From the NCBI RefSeq assembly GCF_016616235.1, contig NZ_CP067100.1, forward strand, positions 4,275,001-4,339,000: a stretch of 64,000 bases of DNA, read 5' to 3'. The first letter of the stretch is position 1. Each line of letters begins with the position of its first letter. The notes beneath the pieces were generated by a model, which saw only the letters and a program-made list of their open reading frames with translations, ran no database searches and was not told the DNA's origin. Position numbers and translations under genes: made by a program. Of the stretch, positions 42,135-50,155 are shown piece by piece. Source of the DNA: Bradyrhizobium diazoefficiens (GTDB taxonomy: Bacteria > Pseudomonadota > Alphaproteobacteria > Rhizobiales > Xanthobacteraceae).

Positions 42135-43664
42135 TCAATTGTTGCTGCGGGTGGCGGTGCGAAAACTCTTGATCTCCGACACGCTGCCGTCGCGATAGGT
42201 CAGCTCGACTGAGACGAATTGCGTCGCCGGTGCGAGCTTCATGTAGAGCGGCATGCCGGCGGTGATCGCGCTGGGATCGCGCAAATCGCAATTCGGCATT
42301 TTCAGCACCTGGTTGGGCACGGCCGTGTCGATCCCGATGCGGACCTCGCGGATGGCGCAGCGGTAGGACACGAGATGCGTGTAATACACCAAAAGGCCGT
42401 TGAACTCGCGGAATGACAGCCAGCTCGTCGCGGTCATGTCGAGGATCTTGCGCTGGTCGCGGATCAGCGCGGCCTCGGGATCGAACCTGATCGGGAACGG
42501 CCCCTGCATGTCGCCGGACTGGTCGACATAGCGGACCTCGATGGTGCCGGCCTGCGCGTCCGGCGGCAGCTCGATCGACGGGTTCGGCATCCGCTTGCGG
42601 GTGCGTGGATCGAGCGCGTCGATGAAGCCGGTCTCGCGGAAATCGCCCGTGCCCGCCATGCGCCAGGAAATGCCCAGCGTCGGATCGGCGAAGGAGAACA
42701 CCACGCTCCAGCCGCCATTGTGGCGGGAGAAGCTCGCAATCGGCGCGTTGGTGGTCTCCTCCTTCGGCAGGCGCGGCACCGATGCCGGCGGCAGCGCCGC
42801 GACCTTTTGCGGCGGCGGCTCGGCGGGGCGCGCTGCAGCATCCTTGGCGACGCCGCTGAGGAAGACGTCGTCGACCATCTGGTCGAAATAGACCGGCACC
42901 TGCTTGTGCCTGACGGTGTCGGCCATCTCGCTGACCAGACGGCGGGTACGCTGCGCCACCTGCACCAGGTTCTCGCCGGGTTGGAGCAGCTCCTTGGCGA
43001 AGGTGCGCGTGAACACCGAATTCGGGTTGGCGTCGTCATTGGAGAGGCGGTCGAGCGCGGTCTGGCGAGGGCCGGCCGAAAACACCGAGAACACGCCCTC
43101 CGGCAGCAGCGTCATCGGTGCAAGCCCGCCGCCGCCGGCAACCGCGCGCGTGCCGGCGCGTTCGAACGGATTGTTGCGGCAGGCGTCGAACACAAGGATC
43201 GAGGTCCGCGCCTTCTTGTTCTGGAGGCGCTCGACGATGCGGTCGGCGAGAATCGAGGCGTCGCGTACCAGTTCTTCCTGCCCTTCCGACGCCGCCGGCA
43301 CGTCGGTCGGCAGCAGATAGTTCTGGCCCGCGATCTCGAAACCGTGGCCGGCGTAAAAGAAGAACGCGGTGTCGCCGGGCTCGATCGCCCGGTCGAAGGC
43401 GAGCAGCGTCTCGGAGAATTGCTGGCGGTTCTGGTTCTCGGCGACCATCACCTGGAAGCCGAGCTGCTTCAGCGTGTCGCCCATGGTGCGGGCATCGTTG
43501 ACGGCCTTGAGCAACTTCGGGACGTTGCGGTAGTCGTTGTTGCCGACGACGAGCGCGACGCGCTTCTCGGCATGGGCAGGAAGCGCGACGCCGCTCAGGC
43601 TCGCCGCGAGGCCCAGGGCCGCCAGAAGTCTGAAAAGCCGACGCGTCATCGAAAAAATTCCCAT
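42135..43664 (-). CDS. Caspase-family (peptidase C14) protein, orthocaspase
   Basis: A 509-aa exported protein with a signal peptide (about residues 7-32) and a p20-like caspase domain. The catalytic dyad is complete: His107 in FFYAGHGFEI and Cys162 in VFDACRNNPF. GNNDYRNVPKLLKAVNDA near the start of the domain is the usual first strand and helix. After a Pro/Ala-rich linker (about residues 290-325), the C-terminal 180 residues form a separate domain with many strands, perhaps substrate- or envelope-binding. Bacterial members cleave after Arg or Lys where studied; roles range from protein turnover to defence. The start may be ATG 43664 or 43649. Confidence 0.9.
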   Translation of the reverse strand: MGIFSMTRRLFRLLAALGLAASLSGVALPAHAEKRVALVVGNNDYRNVPKLLKAVNDARTMGDTLKQLGFQVMVAENQNRQQFSETLLAFDRAIEPGDTAFFFYAGHGFEIAGQNYLLPTDVPAASEGQEELVRDASILADRIVERLQNKKARTSILVFDACRNNPFERAGTRAVAGGGGLAPMTLLPEGVFSVFSAGPRQTALDRLSNDDANPNSVFTRTFAKELLQPGENLVQVAQRTRRLVSEMADTVRHKQVPVYFDQMVDDVFLSGVAKDAAARPAEPPPQKVAALPPASVPRLPKEETTNAPIASFSRHNGGWSVVFSFADPTLGISWRMAGTGDFRETGFIDALDPRTRKRMPNPSIELPPDAQAGTIEVRYVDQSGDMQGPFPIRFDPEAALIRDQRKILDMTATSWLSFREFNGLLVYYTHLVSYRCAIREVRIGIDTAVPNQVLKMPNCDLRDPSAITAGMPLYMKLAPATQFVSVELTYRDGSVSEIKSFRTATRSNN

Positions 43665-43803
43665 TGCCGAGCAGCCCGTCCCCGGCTTCCTCGAACCCTC
43701 GTTCTCTGGAAGGCCCCGCCGCTGATGTGATAGTCGGCCCAGCCACATCGGCGGTTCAAGGGCTGTACACGTCATGGATCCCAGCTCCGCCGTCTGGCCT
43801 ATG

Positions 43804-43830
43804 GCAGATTCTGCCGGAATCTGCTTTTTC
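43804..43830 (+). terminator. Hairpin with T-run before the AraC gene: leader terminator or operator
   Basis: GCAGATTC (43804-43811), spacer TGCCG, GAATCTGC (43817-43824), then TTTTTC. It has the form of an intrinsic terminator but lies 20 bases upstream of the araC-type start codon. If transcription begins before it, it would act as an attenuator; alternatively it is a palindromic operator for the divergent genes. Confidence 0.5.
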
Positions 43831-43849
43831 TTAATCAGGTTTCCGGGCA

Positions 43850-44851
43850 ATGCCGTTGGAAGCGGGGGCAACCGTGTTTCGCTGGTGTACGGACGAGGTC
43901 GAGCCGCACGATCGCTTCGATTACTGGCGCGAGGTGCGGGCCAAGGGGCTGTTCGGCGTTACCGCCGAGCTCGAGCGCGAACGGCGTGCGGAATTCTTCG
44001 GCGAATTCTCGCTGCGCCAGCTCGGCGGAGCCGGCCTTGTCGAGCTGAAGGCGTCGGCCTATGCGGTCGAGCGCAGCGCGTCTGACATCGCCTGCGCGCC
44101 GGGCGATGCCATCTGCGTCTACCAGCAGCTCGGCAGCGGCGGCTGGTTCGGCGGCCTGCGCGCAAGTGACTTTGCGATCGCCAATGGCAGCTTCGCCACC
44201 AGCCACACCGACCTGCCCTACCGCACCGCGCCGCTGGGTGCCGGAGGCTTCCACCTGCGGATTCTGAAGATTCCGGTGAGCAGCATCCCGGGACAGGACA
44301 AGCGTATGCGCGAGCTCGCGCCGAAGACGTTCAACGACAGCGCTCTTGCGCCTCTGCTCAGCGCCTGCTTCACCGATCTCGCCGAAGCTGCCGCGGGTGG
44401 CGGCGCGACCGATCCGACCTCTCTCGTCCAGGCCGCCTTGGTTCAAGCTCTGGCGCATCTGGCGCTGATCGAACGCGGCATCCTGCGGCCCGGCAGCCGC
44501 CGCGGACAGGCTGCGCTGCGGACGGCCCGCCTATCGCAGGCGCGGCACCTGATCGCGCGTCACCTGCAAGACCCCGATCTGGCTCCGATCATGGTGGCCG
44601 ACCAGCTCGGCGTGTCCGTGCGCCACCTGCATATGCTGTTCGAGACATCCGAGAAGAGCTTCTCGCAGACCGTGACCGACGCGCGCCTAAAGCAGAGCCG
44701 CCGCCTGATGCGCGAGGCCCCGGAGCGGCTGATCGCCGACATCGCCACCGCCTGCGGCTTCGACAGCCTTGCGACCTATTACCGGGTCTTCAACGCCGCC
44801 TATGGCATGGCGCCCGGTGATTTCCGGGCTCAGGGTCCAGAGCGGCGTTAA
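43850..44851 (+). CDS. AraC-family transcriptional regulator
   Basis: A 333-aa regulator with an N-terminal domain of the AraC-binding-like type (as in NphR/FeaR proteins; WCTDEVEPHDRFDYWREV near the start) and a C-terminal double helix-turn-helix, in which MVADQLGVSVRHLHMLFE and IADIATACGFDSLATYYRVF are the two recognition motifs. FNAAYGMAPGDFR is the typical end. Such proteins usually respond to a small aromatic or aliphatic compound and activate a neighbouring gene; the divergent gene here is the orthocaspase. The start is ATG 43850. Confidence 0.9.
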   Translation: MPLEAGATVFRWCTDEVEPHDRFDYWREVRAKGLFGVTAELERERRAEFFGEFSLRQLGGAGLVELKASAYAVERSASDIACAPGDAICVYQQLGSGGWFGGLRASDFAIANGSFATSHTDLPYRTAPLGAGGFHLRILKIPVSSIPGQDKRMRELAPKTFNDSALAPLLSACFTDLAEAAAGGGATDPTSLVQAALVQALAHLALIERGILRPGSRRGQAALRTARLSQARHLIARHLQDPDLAPIMVADQLGVSVRHLHMLFETSEKSFSQTVTDARLKQSRRLMREAPERLIADIATACGFDSLATYYRVFNAAYGMAPGDFRAQGPERR

Positions 44852-45138
44852 GCGCGGGCTCTGCCCGTTCCGGGCTGGCGGAAAACTCCAGAAGAACCCG
44901 GTATTTGGCTAAAAAGCTCAGGTTTTTTAGGATCTTCCCGCGCCCGCTCCATTGACTTTGGCCGATTCCCGCCTATGTTCCGGGGCGACGCGGCTCAGAT
45001 CGAAGACCGATTCCCGAGCCTGGCGCTTTGTTCGCGTGAGTCAGCACCCCCAGCTTCTTTGAGAGCGCGCCGTTTCGGGGTGGAACGCGACAGCCTTATT
45101 ACCCTCGATTCCGAACGGCGGTTTCGACCAGAGGCTCA
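44852..45138. other. Leader region of the DEAD-box helicase gene
   Basis: About 290 bases without an obvious gene. Cold-inducible helicase genes often have long 5' untranslated regions, but no recognised thermosensor or promoter was seen. A leftward frame into the helicase gene is a shadow. Confidence 0.35.
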
Positions 45139-46701
45139 ATGTCCTTTTCAAATCTCGGACTGTCCGAAAAAGTCCTCGCCGCAGTGGCGGCCACCGGCTA
45201 CACCACCCCCACCCCCATCCAGGAACAGGCGATCCCCCACGTCCTCGCACGCAAGGACGTGCTCGGCATCGCCCAGACCGGCACCGGCAAGACCGCGGCC
45301 TTCGTGCTGCCGATGCTCACCATCCTCGAAAAGGGCCGGGCCCGGGCGCGCATGCCGCGCACGCTGATCCTGGAGCCGACCCGCGAGCTCGCAGCGCAAG
45401 TGAAGGAAAACTTCGACCGCTACGGAGCCGGCCAGAAACTCAACGTCGCGCTGCTGATCGGCGGCGTCTCGTTCGGCGACCAGGATGCCAAGCTGACGCG
45501 CGGCGTCGACGTGCTGATCGCCACCCCCGGCCGCCTGCTCGACCATACCGAGCGCGGCGGCCTCTTGCTCACCGGCGTCGAGCTGCTCGTCATCGACGAA
45601 GCCGACCGCATGCTGGACATGGGCTTCATTCCCGACATCGAGCGCATCTGCAAGCTCGTCCCGTTCACGCGGCAGACCCTGTTCTTCACCGCGACCATGC
45701 CGCCGGAAATCCGGCGCATCACCGAGGCCTTCCTGCACAATCCGCAGAAGGTCGAAGTCTCCCGTCCCGCGACCACCGCCGTGACCGTCACGCAGGCCCA
45801 GGTGCCCGCCGGACGCGAGGCGCATGAGAAGCGCGAGCTGCTCCGCCGCCTGCTGCGCGAAGCCAAAGACCTCAAGAACGCGATCATCTTCTGCAATCGC
45901 AAGCGCGAGGTCGCGATCGTTCACAAGTCACTCCAGAAGCACGGCTTCAGTGTCGGCGCGCTGCATGGCGACATGGACCAGCCGGCCCGCATGGCGGCGC
46001 TCGACCAGTTCCGCAAGGGCGAGCTGCCTCTGCTCGTCGCCTCCGACGTTGCCGCGCGCGGCCTCGATATTCCCGAAGTCAGCCATGTCTTCAATTTCGA
46101 TGTCCCCCATCATCCCGACGATTACGTTCACCGCATCGGCCGCACCGGGCGCGCCGGCCGCAGCGGCACCGCGATCTCGATCGTCACGCCGCTCGACCAG
46201 AAGTCGATGGTCGCGATCGAGAAGCTGATCGGCCAGAGCATTCCGCGCGCCGACGGCGATTACGAGATCCACGCTGAATCCGGCGACGCCACCGAGCGTC
46301 CGCGCGAGCAGCGCGGCCGTGAACGTTCCCGCGGCGGACGCGGCAAGCCGCAACGCGGCGAGCGCCGCGGTCACGACCGTGAGCGCAGCCACGAGCCGAG
46401 CGAGGCGCGTGGCGAGGCCCGGCCCGCCCCCGAGGCGAGGCCAGCACGCGAGGCAAGACCCGCACGCGAGGCGAGACCTGCACGCGAAGCAAGACCTGCA
46501 CGCGAGGCAAGGCCGGCGCGCGAAGCCAAGGCACCATCCGAGCCGCGCCATGGCGCACGCTCACAGGCGAATGCGTCGCATGTGCCGTCGATCGGCCGTC
46601 CCGAGCCGCGCCGCCAGCGCGAGGCGGACACCGAACCGGGCGATCACTCGCATCTGCCGGCGTTTCTGCTGCGACCGGTTCGCTCTCCCGCCGGCGCCTG
46701 A
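45139..46701 (+). CDS. DEAD-box ATP-dependent RNA helicase (RhlE type)
   Basis: A 520-aa helicase for ribosome assembly, RNA decay or cold adaptation. All core motifs are present: Q motif (FSNLGLSEKVLAAVAATGYT, then PTPIQEQAIP), AQTGTGKTAA, PTRELAAQV, TPGRLLD, DEAD in VIDEADRMLDMG, TATMP in place of SAT, ASDVAARGLDIP and HRIGRTGRAGR. From about residue 385 the tail is basic, with RGRERSRGGRGKPQRGERRG and then five to six copies of a PAREAR hexapeptide, a disordered RNA-binding extension. GAGG precedes the ATG. A diguanylate cyclase gene follows on the same strand after 162 bases. Confidence 0.94.
   Translation: MSFSNLGLSEKVLAAVAATGYTTPTPIQEQAIPHVLARKDVLGIAQTGTGKTAAFVLPMLTILEKGRARARMPRTLILEPTRELAAQVKENFDRYGAGQKLNVALLIGGVSFGDQDAKLTRGVDVLIATPGRLLDHTERGGLLLTGVELLVIDEADRMLDMGFIPDIERICKLVPFTRQTLFFTATMPPEIRRITEAFLHNPQKVEVSRPATTAVTVTQAQVPAGREAHEKRELLRRLLREAKDLKNAIIFCNRKREVAIVHKSLQKHGFSVGALHGDMDQPARMAALDQFRKGELPLLVASDVAARGLDIPEVSHVFNFDVPHHPDDYVHRIGRTGRAGRSGTAISIVTPLDQKSMVAIEKLIGQSIPRADGDYEIHAESGDATERPREQRGRERSRGGRGKPQRGERRGHDRERSHEPSEARGEARPAPEARPAREARPAREARPAREARPAREARPAREAKAPSEPRHGARSQANASHVPSIGRPEPRRQREADTEPGDHSHLPAFLLRPVRSPAGA
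46432..46530 (+). repeat. 18-bp tandem repeat coding the PAREAR units of the helicase tail
   Basis: About five and a half copies of an 18-bp unit (GAGGCGAGGCCAGCACGC-like) with synonymous changes between copies. Each codes a six-residue unit EARPAR. Copy number may vary between strains, changing the length of the basic tail without frameshift. Confidence 0.8.
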
Positions 46702-46863
46702 AGCGCGACAACTTCAGTTTGGTTGAGACGGACGGCCGCACACTTTTTCAGAAGCATTCGCGGCCGTATATTTACGGGCCGTTCACGATCGTCCGTTAGC
46801 CTACGAACATAATTTAGGCATTGCAGCGATCGGCCGCGTACCGGTCGCCGTGGGGAACGTTCC

Positions 46864-47931
46864 GTGGTCAAGGTGCTCGACGAACACGAACGCACGATGG
46901 CGTTCGCCGAGGTGGCGCTCGGTCAGATCCGATCGCTTCGGCAGACGGCAATTCCCCGCAACTACGAGATCTGGTACGTCTACGCCACGGGCTACAACGC
47001 GCCGCTCAACAAGATCATCAACGAGACGCTGGCGCGCAACGGCAAGCTGACCGAAGCCGATCTCGAGCAGATCTACGATACCTATCTCTCCCACATCAAG
47101 ACGACCGATCGCATCGACAAGGTCGGCGCGCGCGTCATCGGCGAGATCGACGACGTGATGAAGGTGCTGGGCGAAGCGCTCGGAATGACCGGCGCCTACG
47201 ACGCCACCCTGTCCGGCGCGACCGAGAAGCTGCCATCGGCCAAGAACCGCGACCAGATCAACGCGATCGTCGAGACGCTGCTGCGCTCGACCAGCGAGAT
47301 GCGCGAGACCAACAAGGCGCTGGAAGACCGGCTGACGCTGTCGAAGAACGAGATCAGCAATCTCCAGCAGAGCCTCGAGGCGATCCGCGCCGAGAGCCTG
47401 ACCGATCCGCTCACGGGCCTTGGCAACCGCAAATATTTCGACCGCATGATCGGCATGGCCGTGCAGAGCGCGCTGGCGAGCGGCGAGCCGCTGTCGCTCT
47501 TGCTGGTCGACATCGACCATTTCAAGTCGTTCAACGATTCCTACGGCCATCTCACCGGCGACCAGGTGCTGCGCCTTGTCGGCCTGTCGCTGAAGCAGAC
47601 CATCAAGGGCCAGGACATCACCGCGCGCTATGGCGGCGAGGAATTTGCGGTCGTCCTGCCCAACACGGCACTGCGCCAGGCCCTCACCGTGGCCGATCAC
47701 ATCCGCCGCGCGGTGATGGCGAAGGAATTGAAGAAGAAGTCCACCGGCGAGATCCTCGGCCGCGTCACCATCTCCGTCGGCGTCTCCATGCTCAAGCCGG
47801 GCGACGACACCGACGCGCTGATCGAGCGCGCGGATGCCTGCCTCTACGCGGCCAAGCGCAACGGCCGCAACCGCGTGATCTGCGAAGCCGACCCGGAATT
47901 CGCCGTCGAAAGCCACAGCCGGGTGGCGTGA
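46864..47931 (+). CDS. Diguanylate cyclase (GGDEF domain)
   Basis: Makes cyclic di-GMP. The 355-aa protein has no membrane segment. Residues 1-140 are a helical domain with IPRNYEIWYVYATGYNAPLN, which I have seen with rhizobial and Caulobacter GGDEF proteins; a coiled coil (about 140-178) connects to the GGDEF domain. The active site is GGEEF at 257-261. The inhibitory site, normally RxxD five residues before, is KGQD (248-251), so product inhibition may be weaker. The start is a GTG at 46864 with GGGGAA upstream; the first ATG is 33 bases later. A perfect palindrome GGAACGTTCC abuts the start at 46854-46863. Confidence 0.93.
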   Translation: MVKVLDEHERTMAFAEVALGQIRSLRQTAIPRNYEIWYVYATGYNAPLNKIINETLARNGKLTEADLEQIYDTYLSHIKTTDRIDKVGARVIGEIDDVMKVLGEALGMTGAYDATLSGATEKLPSAKNRDQINAIVETLLRSTSEMRETNKALEDRLTLSKNEISNLQQSLEAIRAESLTDPLTGLGNRKYFDRMIGMAVQSALASGEPLSLLLVDIDHFKSFNDSYGHLTGDQVLRLVGLSLKQTIKGQDITARYGGEEFAVVLPNTALRQALTVADHIRRAVMAKELKKKSTGEILGRVTISVGVSMLKPGDDTDALIERADACLYAAKRNGRNRVICEADPEFAVESHSRVA

Positions 47932-48055
47932 CGGAAGCGGCTTGCCGAACGGCGCGCGCTTGACATTCCAATACCGCGAGCGACATCTTCTTCGCCGCCT
48001 CAAAAACCGCGACACACTTTTCCCGGTCATGCTCTAACTGCGAGGACTTGCCGTC

Positions 48056-48586
48056 TTGCCAAACCCGCATGATTTTCACGCGCCGCAGCCGTCCTACACC
48101 AGGGACGAACTGCTGAGATCGAGCGAAGGCGGCTATTTCGGACCGGGCAACGCCCAACTGCCGGCGCCGCCGATGCTGATGATGGACCGCATCACCGAGA
48201 TCAGTCTGGATGGCGGCGCATACGGCAAGGGCCACATCGTCGGCGAGCTCGACATTGTGCCGGACCACTGGTTCTTCCAGTGCCACTATCGCGGCGATGC
48301 GATGATGCCGGGAAGCCTGGGTCTGGATGCGATGTGGCAGATGGTCGGTTACTGGCTCGGCTGGTCGGGATCACCGGGCAAGGGCCGCGCGATCGGCGTC
48401 GGTGAGGTCGAGGCGACGGGCGCCATCACACCGCAGACGCGCGCCGTGCGCTACGAGGTCGCCATGCGCATGGTTCGGCGCGGCAAGCTGGTGCTGGGCA
48501 TTGCCGATGGCCGTGTGCTCGCCGATGGTGTCAGCGTGTTCGTGGCGAAGGACATGCGGGTTGGCCTGACCAAGGCCGTGGATTGA
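48056..48586 (+). CDS. fabA: 3-hydroxydecanoyl-ACP dehydratase/isomerase
   Basis: Dehydrates 3-hydroxyacyl-ACP and isomerises the C10 product for anaerobic-type unsaturated fatty acid synthesis. The 176-aa hot-dog-fold protein has the FabA segments GPGNAQLPAPPMLMMDRITE, WFFQCHYRGDAMMPGSLGLD (catalytic His in CHY, Asp in GLD) and GVGEVEATG. No ATG occurs before residue 40, while similarity reaches back to SYTRDELL, so the TTG at 48056 after GAGGA is the likely start. In rhizobia fabA is normally followed by fabB; here a convergent tfoX-type gene follows, so this may be a second copy or a rearranged locus. Confidence 0.92.
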   Translation: MPNPHDFHAPQPSYTRDELLRSSEGGYFGPGNAQLPAPPMLMMDRITEISLDGGAYGKGHIVGELDIVPDHWFFQCHYRGDAMMPGSLGLDAMWQMVGYWLGWSGSPGKGRAIGVGEVEATGAITPQTRAVRYEVAMRMVRRGKLVLGIADGRVLADGVSVFVAKDMRVGLTKAVD

Positions 48587-48659
48587 TGTTCAACTGCCGT
48601 AAGGTGTGCAAAGGCGCAAGCGCCGTGCCCACGATTTCTCCAACACTGTTGTCCTGAAT

Positions 48660-48685
48660 GGTGGGCACGCTGCGCTTTGCCCACC
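48660..48685. repeat. Dispersed hairpin between fabA and the TfoX-domain gene
   Basis: GTGGGCA (48661-48667) and TGCCCAC (48678-48684) pair around CGCTGCGCTT. It is a typical dispersed element of GTGGGCAAAGCGCAGC form and lies just before the stop of the convergent gene, where it may help end transcription from either side. Confidence 0.6.
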
Positions 48686-49120
48686 CTACCGCACCGCCCT
48701 CTTAGCCGGCCGCTTCTTGGCAACGGGCTTGTTCGCGGCCGCCTTCTTCGACGCCGCTTTCTTCATCGCCTTCTTCACAGTTTTCCCCTTCGGCCGCTTC
48801 CTCACCTTGGCGCGCTGGGCGGCGGCGAGCGCCGCCCTCGCCCATTGCGCAAGCTCTCCGGAATCGTCGAACAGGCGGGCCGGCAGCTCCCAATAGGAAT
48901 TGACCGTCACCGTCTTGGCGCGGGTCGAATACTGGAACGGCCTCGAGCCTTCGGCTTCAAAGTCCGGGATGGTCACCTTGTCGGCGCGCAAAAACAAACC
49001 GGCACGCAAGGCGAGCGCGAAATTGGTGCCGTCGGCCGAGATGCCGTAGCCGGAGAACATCTTGCGAATGGTGACGGGGCCGAAATCGGCGAACAGGTCG
49101 ATCAGGAATTCGCGGTCCAT
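48686..49120 (-). CDS. TfoX N-terminal-domain protein with a histone-H1-like tail
   Basis: A 144-aa protein. The first 95 residues form a TfoX/Sxy N-terminal domain (FADFGPVTIRKMFSGYGISA, ALRAGLFLRADK, and PFQYSTRAKTVTVNSYWELP). In gamma-proteobacteria this domain is linked with competence, but its biochemical action is unknown. From about residue 100 the tail is almost only Lys, Ala, Arg and Pro (for example KTVKKAMKKAASKKAAANKP), like histone H1 or bacterial H1-like proteins, which bind DNA by charge. The ATG at 49120 is chosen for homology; the frame continues upstream through a dispersed repeat. It is convergent with fabA. Confidence 0.82.
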   Translation of the reverse strand: MDREFLIDLFADFGPVTIRKMFSGYGISADGTNFALALRAGLFLRADKVTIPDFEAEGSRPFQYSTRAKTVTVNSYWELPARLFDDSGELAQWARAALAAAQRAKVRKRPKGKTVKKAMKKAASKKAAANKPVAKKRPAKRAVR

Positions 49121-49143
49121 GGCCCCATCTCTCTCCCCGGCGT

Positions 49144-49295
49144 CGTCCCCGCGAACGCGGGGACCCATAACCACAGGAAGGAGTTTAGCGAAGACTGTTA
49201 GTCGTGCCAGCTCCGATACTGCCATTTCCCGCTGAAGACGGATCACGCGGTATGGGTCCCGGCGCCCGTGCGCAATTGCGCACTAGGCCGGGACG
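49144..49295. repeat. Second copy of the large dispersed inverted repeat
   Basis: Same family as 14813-14940: arms GTCCCCGCGAACGCGGGGAC and GGGTCCCGGC...GCCGGGAC, with GATCACGCGGTATGGGTCCC in between. This copy carries at its right end a perfect 16-bp palindrome GTGCGCAATTGCGCAC (49268-49283) absent from the other copy. It lies between the suf operon end and the TfoX-domain gene. Confidence 0.8.
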
Positions 49296-49323
49296 ACAGC
49301 AGAATGCTTGGCGAAAGCCGGGC

Positions 49324-49734
49324 TTACCCGTCGATCTTGGCCGGCCGCAGCTCGACCGACTCGCCGCAGCCGCAGGCGGAGATCTGGTTGGGGTTGTTGA
49401 AGACGAACTGGGCCTGCATCTTGTCGGCCTTGTAGTCCATCTCGGTACCGAGCAGGAACAGCACGGCCTTGGGATCGACCAGGATCTTGACACCCTTGTC
49501 CTCGACGACCTCGTCGGTCGGGCGGACGTCATGGGCGTATTCGACCGTGTAGGATTGGCCGGCGCAGCCACCGTTCTTCACGCCGACCCGCAGGCCGACA
49601 ATCTCGGAATCGGCGCGCTGGGTCAGCTCGGTGATGCGCTGGGCAGCGGCATCCGTCAGCCGCATCACCTGCGGGCGGGGCCGCCGCGGCTTGGGAGTGG
49701 ATGCTGGTGTCGAGCCTGACGAGATCTGGGTCAT
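49324..49734 (-). CDS. sufA: A-type iron-sulfur carrier/scaffold (SufA/IscA family)
   Basis: Accepts and passes on Fe-S clusters. The 136-aa protein has a basic, Pro-rich N-terminal extension of about 24 residues and the A-type domain with the three ligand Cys in GGCAGQSY and SACGCGES near the C-terminus (CxC). The extension is longer than in E. coli SufA (122 aa). It is the last gene of the operon, 49 bases after sufT. The ATG at 49734 is the first in the frame. Confidence 0.93.
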   Translation of the reverse strand: MTQISSGSTPASTPKPRRPRPQVMRLTDAAAQRITELTQRADSEIVGLRVGVKNGGCAGQSYTVEYAHDVRPTDEVVEDKGVKILVDPKAVLFLLGTEMDYKADKMQAQFVFNNPNQISACGCGESVELRPAKIDG

Positions 49735-49783
49735 GGTATTTATGTGGTCCGTTGCGGAGCGAATTCAATGCGAGCCTTGACCG

Positions 49784-50155
49784 TCACCACATGTTGAGGA
49801 CGAGGCGGGCCTCGTCGCTCATGCGCTCGGGCGACCACGGCGGCTCCCAGACCACCTTGACGTCGACCACGCCGACGCCGGGGACGCTGGCAACCGCGTT
49901 CTCGACCATGGTCGGCAGCTCGCCGGCGGCCGGACAGTTCGGCGTCGTCAGCGTCATCTGCACGTCGACGGAGCGGTCGTCCTTGATCTCGACCTTGTAG
50001 ATCAGGCCGAGCTCGTAGATGTCGGCCGGGATTTCCGGGTCGAATACAGTCTTCAGCCCGGCAATGATCTCACGGGTCAGCCGCTCGGTCTCCTCCGGCG
50101 GCAGCGCCGAATGAGTCTCCATCGGATTCGCTTTGATTTCGGCCGTGTCACTCAT
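49784..50155 (-). CDS. sufT: SUF system accessory protein SufT (MIP18/DUF59 family)
   Basis: A 123-aa MIP18-family protein, which helps Fe-S cluster maturation. KTVFDPEIPADIYELGLIYK is the DPE signature, followed by TLTTPNCPAAGELPTMVENA with the family Cys. The first 24 residues are a variable, acidic extension. It overlaps the end of sufS by four bases. Homologues in Staphylococcus and eukaryotes act as cluster carriers or in protein-specific maturation; the exact task in Alphaproteobacteria is not settled. Confidence 0.92.
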   Translation of the reverse strand: MSDTAEIKANPMETHSALPPEETERLTREIIAGLKTVFDPEIPADIYELGLIYKVEIKDDRSVDVQMTLTTPNCPAAGELPTMVENAVASVPGVGVVDVKVVWEPPWSPERMSDEARLVLNMW

